64,000 nucleotides of DNA from an uncultured Bacteroidia bacterium (GTDB lineage Bacteria > Bacteroidota > Bacteroidia > Bacteroidales > UBA932). The notes beneath the pieces are model-generated. The model ran no database searches. It was given only the letters and a program-made list of their open reading frames with translations, and was not told where the DNA came from. Made by a program: the position numbers and the translations under genes. The stretch spans positions 1 to 64,000 of the forward strand of contig CACYHF010000003.1 of the NCBI GenBank assembly GCA_902774155.1, read 5' to 3'. This document shows positions 16,657-25,482 of this stretch, in pieces; positions within the stretch are counted from its first letter, which is position 1; the number at the start of each line of letters is the position of its first letter.

Positions 16657-17880
16657 ATGATACCTGAAATTCATATTGAGGACTATAATTATGGCCTGGA
16701 GGACGCTAGAATCGCGAAATACCCGCTTCAAGAGCGTGATGCATCCAAGTTGCTGCATTACCGGAAAGGATCCATCCAGGAGTATCATTTTCGTGACCTT
16801 CCCGATCTGTTGCCTGAAAAGGCCCTGATGGTATTTAATGATACCAAAGTAGTGCCTGCCCGTTTACATTTTCAGCGGGAAACCGGCGCTCATATTGAGG
16901 TTTTCTGTCTGGAACCTGTGCAGCCGGTCGAATACAATCTGGCTTTTGCCGCTACGGATTCCTGCACTTGGAAGTGTGTCATCGGCAATGCCAAGAAGTG
17001 GAAGGATGATATCCTGCACCTCTATAATCCCGCTGATGACGCTGAAATAGCGGCCTTGGGATTGACAGCCACTTTGCTGGAAAGGGAAGGGCAGACTGGC
17101 AAGGTATGCTTGCGGTGGCAGGGAGGAATTCCTTTTTCGACTGTCCTGGAGAAAGCCGGAACGGTGCCCATTCCGCCCTATCTGAACCGGGAATCCGAAG
17201 CCATCGATACCGAACGTTATCAGACGCTATACGCCCATATCAGGGGCTCTGTGGCCGCTCCTACGGCCGGTTTGCATTTTACGGAGACCGTTATGGAACG
17301 CATCCGGGCTAAAGGCATTGATATGGAAACGGTGTGCCTCCACGTGGGGGCCGGAACCTTCCTCCCGGTCAAGAATTCCCTGGTAAGCGAACATCCTATG
17401 CATAGGGAGCCCTTTGTGGTTTCCAGGGATTTGTTGCTGCGTTTGCGCAACAAAGGGGAGAAACCCCTGGTGGCCGTAGGAACCACGTCTGTCCGCACCC
17501 TGGAATCCCTGTATTACCTGGGCGTAAGCTGCCTGGAGACGGGTCATCCTGAAGATGTGGAGCAGTGGGCACCCTATACGCGCGAATATCCGTATCGTAC
17601 GGAAGAAGCGCTGGATGCCTTAATCCGCTATCTGGACGGCAGGGGAGAAGATGCCTTGGTGGCCGGGACGCGCATCATTATCGTTCCCGGATTCCGTTTC
17701 CGCCTGGTAGACAAACTTGTCACCAATTTCCATCAGCCGGAAAGCACCCTGATCCTGCTCGTATCGGCCTTTGTGAACGGCGATTGGCGTCGAATCTACG
17801 ACTATGCCCTTGCGCACGATTTCCGCTTCCTGAGCTATGGAGACAGCTCTTTGTTGGAAAGACCTTGCATTTTGGAATAG
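16657..17880 (+). CDS. queA: S-adenosylmethionine:tRNA ribosyltransferase-isomerase QueA
   Basis: 407 residues. It transfers and isomerises the ribosyl part of SAM onto 7-aminomethyl-7-deazaguanine in tRNA, the penultimate step of queuosine synthesis. Signatures seen are KYPLQERDASKLL near the N-terminus, MVFNDTKVVPARL, the strongly conserved AAPTAGLHFT, HVGAGTFLPV and the C-terminal NFHQPESTL. The start at 16657 (MIPEIH) is used because the promoter at 16607-16638 excludes an in-frame ATG at 16519, whose extra 46 residues show no family similarity. Confidence 0.95.
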   Translation: MIPEIHIEDYNYGLEDARIAKYPLQERDASKLLHYRKGSIQEYHFRDLPDLLPEKALMVFNDTKVVPARLHFQRETGAHIEVFCLEPVQPVEYNLAFAATDSCTWKCVIGNAKKWKDDILHLYNPADDAEIAALGLTATLLEREGQTGKVCLRWQGGIPFSTVLEKAGTVPIPPYLNRESEAIDTERYQTLYAHIRGSVAAPTAGLHFTETVMERIRAKGIDMETVCLHVGAGTFLPVKNSLVSEHPMHREPFVVSRDLLLRLRNKGEKPLVAVGTTSVRTLESLYYLGVSCLETGHPEDVEQWAPYTREYPYRTEEALDALIRYLDGRGEDALVAGTRIIIVPGFRFRLVDKLVTNFHQPESTLILLVSAFVNGDWRRIYDYALAHDFRFLSYGDSSLLERPCILE

Positions 17881-17916
17881 TATTTGCACATTTTTTTAAG
17901 CAGACTTGACTAAAAC

Positions 17917-19071
17917 ATGATGGACCTGACTGAATTTAGCGATATTGCTCCCTTCACCGATGAAGAGGCGGATGCTGCCATAGACCGGCTATCCAATCAT
18001 CCTAATACCAAATGGATTTCCAAGTTTATCTTCCCGGATAAGCCGGAAACCTTCCTGGCCGAATTACTGCGCAGTATCCATACGGTGGACGATTTCCAGC
18101 GCATGGTTATGCTGGAAGCCATCCAATGGTGTGTTTCGAACACCATGACAAGCTTCACCTTCGATGGGCTGGAGAATGCTAATGCACTTAACAGGCAATT
18201 CCTTGCCATGTCTAACCACCGGGATATCATCCTGGATCCGGCCCTCACGCAGCGCGTACTCATGGGCAACGGCTTTGAGGGAACACAAATCTGCGTGGGA
18301 GACAACCTGCTCAAATTCAAGACCGTAGAGCTGCTCATCCGCTCTAACCGCATGATCAAGGTGATCCGCGGCATATCGGCCAGGGAACTTTATCTATCTT
18401 CCCAGCTGTTGTCCCGCTACATCCGGGAAACCATTACTTCCGGCACGGCTTCCGTGTGGATTGCCCAGCGCCAGGGTCGTACCAAGGACGGCTATGATAC
18501 CACGGAGCAGGGCCTGTTGAAGATGCTGGACATGAGCGGTACCAAGGACTTTGTCCAGAATTTCATGGAACTGTGCATCGTCCCGCTTAGTGTTTCCTAC
18601 GAATACGAGCCCTGCGCTATCATGAAAGCCCGTGAAATCCTTATTTCCCGTACGCAAAAGTATGTGAAGGGTGAGACCGAAGATCTGGAAAGCATCATGA
18701 TGGGCATTAAGGAGCCTAAGGGCCATGTGCATCTGCATATTGACAAGCCGCTTTCAGAGGAAGAAATCGTGGAGGCCTCGCACAGCGACAAGAACGACCG
18801 TTACCAAGCCATCCGTCACGCCGTAGACCGCCGCATTATCGGTGGATACAAGCTATGGAAAACCAATTACATAGCCTACGATATGGTCACGGCAGGCAAC
18901 AAGTACGCTCAGGAGTATACGCCGGAAGACGTAGAATCCTTCAAATCTTATATGGCCAAGCAGATCATGAGGGTGGAACCTTCACTGGACAAGAAGGAGT
19001 TAATGGATATTTTCCTGCACATTTACAGCAATCCCGTGCTGGCCAAGGAACAACTTACAGCCGCACAATAA
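17917..19071 (+). CDS. Glycerol-phosphate acyltransferase-like (PlsB/PlsC superfamily) protein
   Basis: 384-residue cytosolic or peripheral membrane protein. The acyltransferase motif I region reads MSNHRDIILDP (98-108; His101, Asp107) and a motif III-like AQRQGRTKDG lies at 183-192, with a long helical C-terminal half. The probable role is transfer of an acyl chain in phospholipid or envelope lipid synthesis. The His-to-Asp spacing is five residues rather than the usual four, although an Asp also follows at +2; I recall the same HRDI-x-LD form in other Bacteroidota copies. Last residues overlap the convergent antiporter by 17 bases. Acyl acceptor unknown. Confidence 0.75.
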   Translation: MMDLTEFSDIAPFTDEEADAAIDRLSNHPNTKWISKFIFPDKPETFLAELLRSIHTVDDFQRMVMLEAIQWCVSNTMTSFTFDGLENANALNRQFLAMSNHRDIILDPALTQRVLMGNGFEGTQICVGDNLLKFKTVELLIRSNRMIKVIRGISARELYLSSQLLSRYIRETITSGTASVWIAQRQGRTKDGYDTTEQGLLKMLDMSGTKDFVQNFMELCIVPLSVSYEYEPCAIMKAREILISRTQKYVKGETEDLESIMMGIKEPKGHVHLHIDKPLSEEEIVEASHSDKNDRYQAIRHAVDRRIIGGYKLWKTNYIAYDMVTAGNKYAQEYTPEDVESFKSYMAKQIMRVEPSLDKKELMDIFLHIYSNPVLAKEQLTAAQ

Positions 19072-20014
19072 GCCAGGCCATATAGGCCGCCCAAATCAGA
19101 AGGAACAGACTGCCGTCCACCGGATCCAGTTTGTTCCTTTTTCCTATGTAGCAGCTGGTGAACAGAGCCAGCGCGCTTACCAGAAGAACGCCCAAATCCA
19201 CGTAATTGATGCCCACGAAAGAAAGCGGATGGATCAGGGCCGATCCACCCAGGATGAGCAGGATGTTGAAGACGTTGGATCCGATGATATTGCCCAGCGC
19301 AAGCTGTCCTTTCTTTTTGACAGCAGCCGCAACGCAGGTGGCCAGCTCCGGCATAGAGGTGCCTCCGGCCAGGATGGTGATGGCGATGAATTTGTCGCTT
19401 ACGCCCAGGCTATGGGCGATACTGGTGGCGGAATTCACGAAGACGCGACCGCCGAAAATGAGGGCCGCAAGGCCGCCCAGGATCATAAGGAGGGCCAGCC
19501 AGACGGGGTAAACCTTCTGCTGGGCGGTTTCACTTTCCTCAGCGCTGTCCTTTTTCCGGAACGACAGAACCATATAAGCGATGAACACGGCCAGCAGGAT
19601 CCCGCCTTCCAGACGGCTGATTCCGTCTGTCCCAATGCCAAAAAGACTGTGTTTGAGCCCCATCAGCACCAGTAGAACGGTAATGACAATGTTCAGGGGG
19701 ATATCCTTCTTCCGGTTTTCCTCGGTAATGGGGATGGGCAGCAGCAGGGCGGTGATACCCAGGATGAGCAGCGTGTTGAAGATGTTGGAACCGATGACGT
19801 TGCCCACGGAAATATCGGCATTGCCCTCGAGGGCGCCGATGAAACTGACCACCATCTCCGGGGCCGAGGTGCCCATTCCTACGATGGTAAGGCCGATGAC
19901 GAATTCGCTGAGGCCGAATTTCCGGGCCACGGAGGAGGCTCCTTCCACCAGATAATCGGCCCCGAAAACAACCAGGGCCAGGCCTAAAAGTAAGAGCAAT
20001 ATCTGAACTAGCAT
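19055..20014 (-). CDS. Calcium/sodium antiporter, CaCA family (YrbG-like)
   Basis: 319-residue inner-membrane protein with about ten spans and the two inverted alpha repeats of the cation/Ca exchanger family. Alpha-1 is near residues 47-80 (GMGTSAPEMVVSF, GNVIGSNIFN) and alpha-2 near 207-242 (GGTSMPELAT, GNIIGSNVFN); the acidic residues in GTSAPE and GTSMPE form the ion site. It exports Ca2+ in exchange for Na+ or H+. It is transcribed alone from a -7 box at 20047-20040 and is divergent from the BACON lipoprotein. Confidence 0.93.
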   Translation of the reverse strand: MLVQILLLLLGLALVVFGADYLVEGASSVARKFGLSEFVIGLTIVGMGTSAPEMVVSFIGALEGNADISVGNVIGSNIFNTLLILGITALLLPIPITEENRKKDIPLNIVITVLLVLMGLKHSLFGIGTDGISRLEGGILLAVFIAYMVLSFRKKDSAEESETAQQKVYPVWLALLMILGGLAALIFGGRVFVNSATSIAHSLGVSDKFIAITILAGGTSMPELATCVAAAVKKKGQLALGNIIGSNVFNILLILGGSALIHPLSFVGINYVDLGVLLVSALALFTSCYIGKRNKLDPVDGSLFLLIWAAYMAWLIVRL

Positions 20015-20039
20015 CGTAGGTTTCTCAGGTTTGGCGGCA

Positions 20040-20047
20040 CAAAATTA
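20040..20047 (-). promoter_or_regulatory. -7 box of the antiporter gene
   Basis: TAATTTTG on the minus strand, 26 bases before the start codon. No good -33 partner. Confidence 0.4.
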
Positions 20048-20060
20048 GCAAAAATATTTC

Positions 20061-20068
20061 TATATTTG
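20061..20068 (+). promoter_or_regulatory. -7 box of the lipoprotein-M6 protease operon
   Basis: TATATTTG 20 bases before the ATG at 20088. Back to back with the antiporter box. Confidence 0.55.
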
Positions 20069-20087
20069 TTGTTCAAGTAAGCCCGAG

Positions 20088-20786
20088 ATGAAACGTTTTC
20101 TGCCACTGTTCGCTCTGCTGCTGGGTCTGGTTTTCTCCTGTAAGGAAAAGCCCGACCCTGAAAAGCCGGTGGAAATGCTTCTGAACAATGAGGCTGTCAA
20201 TCTGGAATTCACCCCATCGGCCGATCCACAAACCCTACATTTTGAGCTGTATTGTGACGGTCTTTGGGATATGCGGGAAGAAGGCGTCCGGGCCAACTGG
20301 GTGGAGAACCGGACGGTGACAGCCCTTAAGAAAAATACGTGGTCCATCTCCATTCAAATCACGGAAAATACGGCCAGCATTCCCCGGAGGACCGTCTTCG
20401 TGCTTTACAGTGATACCGTGCAACGCCGCGTGGAGATTGTCCAGTCGGTGGAAGACCCTATCTTCCGTGTCCACGAACTGGGCGCCTACGGAGCCCCCGG
20501 CGGGGATGTCATCTTCGACAAGAACCGTTTCCAGTACAGCTGTCTTCAATACGGATCCAATAGTATGTCCGTACGTTTCCTGGAACCGGAGGAGGCTCGC
20601 GTTACCATTCTGGGCGGATTGTCCCGGAATCTGGAGACCGGAATGCAGCTCCAGATGCTGTACCGGGTGGTGGAGCAGGGTTACACGCGGATCCTGGAAA
20701 CCATTCCGGTTCAGGTAATCCGGGTACGGGATTCGATGGTGTGGCTCAAGAAAGATGATAACGAGTATTTTGTAATCCGGAAATGA
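20088..20786 (+). CDS. BACON-like domain lipoprotein
   Basis: 232 residues. A lipoprotein signal peptide ends in LVFSC with lipidated Cys18, followed by KEKPDPEK. Residues about 38-120 look like a BACON-type immunoglobulin-like domain (alternating strands, conserved W in DGLWDMREEGVRANW, and VEIVQS at the end); the rest is a second beta-rich region. BACON domains in Bacteroidota often sit beside catalytic domains of secreted hydrolases. Here the domain is on a separate lipoprotein that overlaps the M6 protease gene by 4 bases, suggesting a partner or anchor for it. Confidence 0.72.
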   Translation: MKRFLPLFALLLGLVFSCKEKPDPEKPVEMLLNNEAVNLEFTPSADPQTLHFELYCDGLWDMREEGVRANWVENRTVTALKKNTWSISIQITENTASIPRRTVFVLYSDTVQRRVEIVQSVEDPIFRVHELGAYGAPGGDVIFDKNRFQYSCLQYGSNSMSVRFLEPEEARVTILGGLSRNLETGMQLQMLYRVVEQGYTRILETIPVQVIRVRDSMVWLKKDDNEYFVIRK

Positions 20787-23083
20787 AGCGCGGACTGCTC
20801 ATAGGTTTGTTGTGCTTTCTGAGCCTGCTTGCAGGGGCCCAGAGCCGCCAGATCCATCCATCCGGCGAACACCACGTGTTTACCGTCCTGGTGGAATTCC
20901 GCAACGTCCGCTTCTCGATGGAAGACCCCCAGACCCACTTCTCCGAAATGCTCAACGGGCGTGTCCAGGCCTATTTCAAAGAGAATTCCCTGGGCCAGTT
21001 TAGCCCCATCTTCGATGTCTATGGCCCCGTGCTGCTGGATGCCCCTATGGCCGATTATGGCCAGGATGTGATGGTGGCCGGAGAGCGTGTGGGGGATGTG
21101 GCTCCCGACCGGGCCCTCTACGATGCCTGCAAAAAACTGGACGAAGAAGTGAACTTTGCGCAGTACGACGCCGACGGAGACGGCATCCTGGATATGGTCC
21201 TCTACTATTATGCCGGATACGACCAGGCAGCGGGCGGTCCGGCCGATGCCATCTGGTCCCACCACCAGGACATTCAGGAGGTATCACCGCCGGAAATCGC
21301 TCACGCCCTCTTCGACGGGGTGCGGCTGGGCTATTACTTCTGCACCTCCGAACTGCGCGGGAATACGGGAACGGAGCCTGTCGGCATCGGCTCCACCATC
21401 CACGAGATGGGCCACGCGCTGGGCCTGCCGGACTTTTACGATACCAATGGCGGGGAACAGGGCCAGGCGGGCGGCTTGTATCAATTGTCGCCTATGTGTA
21501 GGGGTATGTACAACAGCGATGGGGACAGGCCTCCTTATTTCAACGCGATGGAACGCATCCTGTTGGGATGGATGGACTGGGAGGACTTGCTCCCGCTGGA
21601 AGAAGGATGGATGCAGTTGGACCCCGTACAGGGAAACAAGGCGGCTTTCAGTTATACCGGAACGGAAGGGGAGTTCTTCCTCTATGAGTGCCGAAACGGA
21701 AAAGGCTGGGATGCGCCCCTCCCGGCCGGGCTTGTGGTCTATCACGTAGACCGTTCGACGCGGAAGCTGGAGGACGGGGTATCGGCCATCTGGCTATGGG
21801 AACACTGGCGGGAGAACAACAGCCTGAATGCGCGGGGGAACCATCCCTGCTTCTATGTGGTTCCGCCGATGGCGCCCAAGGATTACAATTATGCCCCTGC
21901 CGTGAACGCCGCCACGCTGGTCTTTCCCGGTTCCGGCGAAGTGCGGTGTTTCGAGCCTGTTGACTGGGAGAATCAGCAAGCGGGCATCCAAATCACCTGT
22001 GTCGATTTCCAGGATGGAAAGTCCCGTTTCCGCGTGCTGGAGCGCAAAGGAGCCCTGGTGAGCGGCCTTATCCTGGAAGGGAATACCGAAGCCCCCGTGA
22101 CGGGTGCCAGCGTACGCTTGGAAAGGGACGGTGTGGTGCTGGCCTCTGACCGGACCGGTATGGACGGCTATTATCAACTGCCGCTGGACATTGCCGTTCC
22201 CGCTTCCGGCGGAACGCTTCTCCTGGTGGTGGAAAAGGCCGATTATCGTACTGCTTCTGAGGAGTTTACGCTGGATCCATCGGGACTTTCCTGCCGCTAT
22301 GTCCATCTGTTCGCTTACGAAGAACCCTTATCGGTACGCCTGTCCAAGTACGATGCTGCTCTCAGTGCCGGTTATTACCCCGGCAGCGGATCTCAGTTAG
22401 GGGCCGTCCGCTTTACCGCGCAGGAGCTGGCTCCTTATGCCGGCGGCCGCATTGCCCGGGTGGTATGTTATCCGTTCGTTGTCCATCCGGAGGAACTGGG
22501 CACGCTGTATATCACGGTGGACCAGGGGAAACTGCGGGTGCTCAATCTGCCGGTACATTCCCCGGTAGTAGGGGAGTATCTTCCTGTATCTGTGGAACTT
22601 ACATCGGCTCAAGTGCGTATTCCGGAGGGCGTGGACCTGTATGTGGGCTACGGCTTCGACCGGCAAGGTTCCAATCACACGCTGGGAACCGTTTATCCGG
22701 GCGGCGAGGGGAACAGTTACTATGCGCCGTTTGGGCTGGGAACGCAGTCCTGGAAGCCTATGTATGTGGACAAAGCGGGCTTTTATATGGACCTGATGCT
22801 GGATATGGTGGTGGAAGAGGTGCCGGCCCAGGATCTGCCGCAGATGGGCTATACTTACATCCGGGGCCGGAGAAGCCCGTATTATGAAGGGGAGTCCTGG
22901 GAAGGGGAGCTGGTGCTCCCGGAGGGCGTGGTGGTGAACCGGCTGTCCTGGACGCTGGATGGGCAGCCGCTGGAAAGCCCTTCGTTTGTCCTGAAGGCAG
23001 GGGAGCACACGCTGCAGGCGCTCCTGACGTACCGGGACGGACGCGAGGAAGTGGTGGAGAAGGTCTTTAAGGTGGCGCGTTAG
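20783..23083 (+). CDS. Secreted M6-family metalloprotease
   Basis: 766 residues with a cleavable signal peptide (about 1-20, ending AGAQS). The catalytic zinc motif HEMGHALGLPDFYD lies near 207-220, with the M6 (immune-inhibitor-A-like) layout: an FTVLVEFRNVRFS strand, then YDADGDGILDMVLYYYAGYDQ before the active site. After the catalytic domain comes a carboxypeptidase-regulatory-like beta sandwich (about 425-515, SGLILEGNTEAPVTGASV) and further beta-rich modules. No clear T9SS C-terminal signal is seen; the protein ends in EVVEKVFKVAR. Probably a surface or periplasmic protease acting with the upstream lipoprotein. It is convergent with rlmD. Confidence 0.88.
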   Translation: MKRGLLIGLLCFLSLLAGAQSRQIHPSGEHHVFTVLVEFRNVRFSMEDPQTHFSEMLNGRVQAYFKENSLGQFSPIFDVYGPVLLDAPMADYGQDVMVAGERVGDVAPDRALYDACKKLDEEVNFAQYDADGDGILDMVLYYYAGYDQAAGGPADAIWSHHQDIQEVSPPEIAHALFDGVRLGYYFCTSELRGNTGTEPVGIGSTIHEMGHALGLPDFYDTNGGEQGQAGGLYQLSPMCRGMYNSDGDRPPYFNAMERILLGWMDWEDLLPLEEGWMQLDPVQGNKAAFSYTGTEGEFFLYECRNGKGWDAPLPAGLVVYHVDRSTRKLEDGVSAIWLWEHWRENNSLNARGNHPCFYVVPPMAPKDYNYAPAVNAATLVFPGSGEVRCFEPVDWENQQAGIQITCVDFQDGKSRFRVLERKGALVSGLILEGNTEAPVTGASVRLERDGVVLASDRTGMDGYYQLPLDIAVPASGGTLLLVVEKADYRTASEEFTLDPSGLSCRYVHLFAYEEPLSVRLSKYDAALSAGYYPGSGSQLGAVRFTAQELAPYAGGRIARVVCYPFVVHPEELGTLYITVDQGKLRVLNLPVHSPVVGEYLPVSVELTSAQVRIPEGVDLYVGYGFDRQGSNHTLGTVYPGGEGNSYYAPFGLGTQSWKPMYVDKAGFYMDLMLDMVVEEVPAQDLPQMGYTYIRGRRSPYYEGESWEGELVLPEGVVVNRLSWTLDGQPLESPSFVLKAGEHTLQALLTYRDGREEVVEKVFKVAR

Positions 23084-23084
23084 C

Positions 23085-24497
23085 TTATTCGGCCTTACGC
23101 TGCAGGGCAACCACGTTTTCCACGTGCATGGTATGGGGGAACATATCTACCGGCTGCACTGCGGTAATTACATAGTCCCGGCACAGGATGGCCAGATCTC
23201 GGGCCTGGGAAGCCGGATTGCAACTGACATAGACCATTCGCTGCGGGGCTGCCTTCAGGATTACCTGGGCAACATCGGGGTGGATCCCTGCGCGGGGCGG
23301 ATCCAGGATGATCACGTCCGGTTTTCCGTTCCGGGCAATGAATTTTTCGTTCAGCACGTCTTTCATATCTCCGGCGAAGAAAGTGCAGTTGCCGATGCCG
23401 TTGGCGCGGGCATTGCTCCAGGCGTCTTCGATGGCCTCGGGAACGTACTCAATACCCACTACCTTGGCGGCCTGCCGGCTGACAAACTGCGCGATGGTGC
23501 CCGTTCCGGTGTATAAATCGTATACGACTTCCTGTCCGGTAAGGGCGGCGAACTCGCGGGCTACGCTGTACAGGCGGTAGGCCTGCAGGGAATTGGTCTG
23601 ATAAAAGGATTTCGGGCCGATTTTGAAGCGCAATCCCTCCATTTCCTCGTAGATGGCATCCTCTCCTTTGTACAGGACGGGGGACTGGTCCCCAATGGAG
23701 TCGTTCAGTTTCTCATTGATTACGTACCAAAGGCTGGAAATCTGGGGAAAACGCGCTCCTACGGCATCCAGCAGGGCTTTTCGGCGGGCTTCGTCCTCAA
23801 AAGCGAAGCAGACGATGAGCATCACGGAGCCTTTTTCGGTGGTACGGATAAAGACATTGCGAAAATAGCCCTGATTCTCCCGGATATTGTAGAATTCATA
23901 GCCGTTTTCTACGCAGAACTGCTTGATAAACAGCCGAATAGAGTTGGACGGCTCCGGTTGCAGATAACACTGGCGGATGTCCAGCACCTTGTCAAAGAAC
24001 TTGCCCACGTGGAAGCCCAGGCCCATCCGGTCCTGTTCGGAAACGCTGTCCGGATCTTCTCCTTTGAGCAGCCAACGCTCGCTGGAAGCGCTGAATTCCA
24101 ATTTGTTACGATAATACTGCGTACGGAGGGAGGGGAGTGTGGGCCTGATTTCAGGCACGTCCAGATGGCCGATGCGCACCAGTTGGTCTTCCACCTGCTG
24201 GCGTTTGGCTTCCAACTGCATGGAATACGGCAAAGGTTGCCAGCGGCAGCCGCCGCAGACTCCGAAATGTTCGCAGAAAGGCTCCAGGCGCTGTTCGGAA
24301 GGTTTTACCATCCGCAGGATGAAACCCTCCATATAGTTTTTCTTTTTCTTATAAACCTTGATATCGACCACGTCGCCGGGAACGGCGAAATCTACGAAAA
24401 CCACCATTCCGTCCACGTGCGTGAGGGCTTTGCCTTCGGCCGCAACGGCTTCGATGGTTACGTTTTCCAGCAGCAAATCGGTTTTCTTTCTAGACAT
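23085..24497 (-). CDS. 23S rRNA (uracil-C5)-methyltransferase, RlmD/RumA-type
   Basis: 470-residue SAM-dependent RNA m5U methyltransferase. An N-terminal TRAM-like beta domain (about 8-70) precedes the Fe-S motif CEHFGVCGGC. The Rossmann SAM motif is DLYTGTGTIAQF, LDPPRAG follows, and the catalytic cysteine is in VYVSCNP. The family covers RlmD (U1939), RlmC and TrmA-like enzymes; Bacteroidota usually carry paralogues of this type, so the exact target is not certain. The start at 24497 (MSRKKTD) fits the promoter at 24547-24516; the in-frame ATG at 24554 lies upstream of it. Confidence 0.9.
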   Translation of the reverse strand: MSRKKTDLLLENVTIEAVAAEGKALTHVDGMVVFVDFAVPGDVVDIKVYKKKKNYMEGFILRMVKPSEQRLEPFCEHFGVCGGCRWQPLPYSMQLEAKRQQVEDQLVRIGHLDVPEIRPTLPSLRTQYYRNKLEFSASSERWLLKGEDPDSVSEQDRMGLGFHVGKFFDKVLDIRQCYLQPEPSNSIRLFIKQFCVENGYEFYNIRENQGYFRNVFIRTTEKGSVMLIVCFAFEDEARRKALLDAVGARFPQISSLWYVINEKLNDSIGDQSPVLYKGEDAIYEEMEGLRFKIGPKSFYQTNSLQAYRLYSVAREFAALTGQEVVYDLYTGTGTIAQFVSRQAAKVVGIEYVPEAIEDAWSNARANGIGNCTFFAGDMKDVLNEKFIARNGKPDVIILDPPRAGIHPDVAQVILKAAPQRMVYVSCNPASQARDLAILCRDYVITAVQPVDMFPHTMHVENVVALQRKAE

Positions 24498-24515
24498 GTC
24501 TGTTTTATTGCTGTG

Positions 24516-24547
24516 CAAATGTAGGGGAAACTTTGGATTTCCACAAG
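24516..24547 (-). promoter_or_regulatory. Promoter of the rRNA methyltransferase gene
   Basis: On the minus strand, CTTG (24547-24544), 20 bases, TACATTTG (24523-24516), about 18 bases before the start codon. Confidence 0.65.
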
Positions 24548-24631
24548 TTAACATAATATAAATTGTGTAACAAATTTAGTAAAAAGTGGGGAAGAGGGGA
24601 AAAAAATGCTGGACAATTGAAAAACTTTATG

Positions 24632-24639
24632 TATATTTG
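24632..24639 (+). promoter_or_regulatory. -7 box of the beta-barrel/lipoprotein pair
   Basis: TATATTTG; predicted start near 24645 and a leader of about 38 AT-rich bases before the ATG at 24683. No -33 element at the usual distance. Confidence 0.5.
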
Positions 24640-24682
24640 GATCGACTATTGAAATAATGTTAATTCTAAAAAATATCTATCT

Positions 24683-25456
24683 ATGAAAAAAACTATTGCC
24701 TTTATTGCAGCGCTCTGCGTAGTATGCACGAGTATTTTTGCTCAAGACAAGCAGATTTTCAATCACCTGTCCATCGGTCCCGCTGTTGGTGAAGGTCTGG
24801 GTGTTGAAATTGCTATGCCCATCGGCCCGCAGTTCCAGATTCGTGGCGGCTATTCTTATGCCATTCCCATCACCGTGGGCCTGAACCTTTCTTCCCTGGC
24901 TTCTGCTTTTGGTGACAACTCCATCTCCCGTGACCTGAGCAACGTTCCCGTTACTGCTGGTGTCTGGAAAGGCGGCGTCGGAAATATTATGTTCGACTAT
25001 TTCTTCTCTAAGAAATCTAATTTCCATATTTCTGCTGGTGTTCTCATCAATGCCGGCAAGATTGCCAGCGTCAAGGCAGATCTTACCAAGGTTCTCCGTC
25101 CGGATGAATATGGCACCGTTGCCATCGCTCCCAAAGGAAAAGATCCTATTTCCTCCGATAAGAACGGTTATGCCTATGTAGATTGGCAGTCCACGTGGAA
25201 AGTAATGCCCTTCATTGGCTTAGGTTGGGGTCGTCCCTGCCGTCAGGACCGCCTGGTGAGCGTAGTCTTCGATATGGGCCTGGCCTTTACCGGAAAGTCT
25301 CAGTTCCAGTCTTACAATTATATCAAGAGCAACGTTGAGACGGTTGTCATCGATGGTGATTATATTGGTAACAAAGATAAAGGTCTCCTGGACTTGGCCA
25401 CCAACATCCCGCTGTATCCTATGGTTAAGCTCACTGTGTTCTTCCGTTGCTTCTAA
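24683..25456 (+). CDS. Secreted protein, probable outer-membrane beta-barrel
   Basis: 257 residues with a signal peptide (1-20, ending SIFAQ). The body alternates polar and apolar residues (IQIRGGYSYAIPITVG-type strands) and ends with KLTVFFRCF, a terminal aromatic residue as in outer-membrane barrels. Its AT-leaning, TCT/GGT-rich codon use suggests high expression compared with the GC-rich neighbours. No family was recognised. A lipoprotein gene follows after 26 bases, so the two may form a membrane pair. Confidence 0.65.
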   Translation: MKKTIAFIAALCVVCTSIFAQDKQIFNHLSIGPAVGEGLGVEIAMPIGPQFQIRGGYSYAIPITVGLNLSSLASAFGDNSISRDLSNVPVTAGVWKGGVGNIMFDYFFSKKSNFHISAGVLINAGKIASVKADLTKVLRPDEYGTVAIAPKGKDPISSDKNGYAYVDWQSTWKVMPFIGLGWGRPCRQDRLVSVVFDMGLAFTGKSQFQSYNYIKSNVETVVIDGDYIGNKDKGLLDLATNIPLYPMVKLTVFFRCF

Positions 25457-25482
25457 TTGTCTAATTTTAAACTAGTTATATC

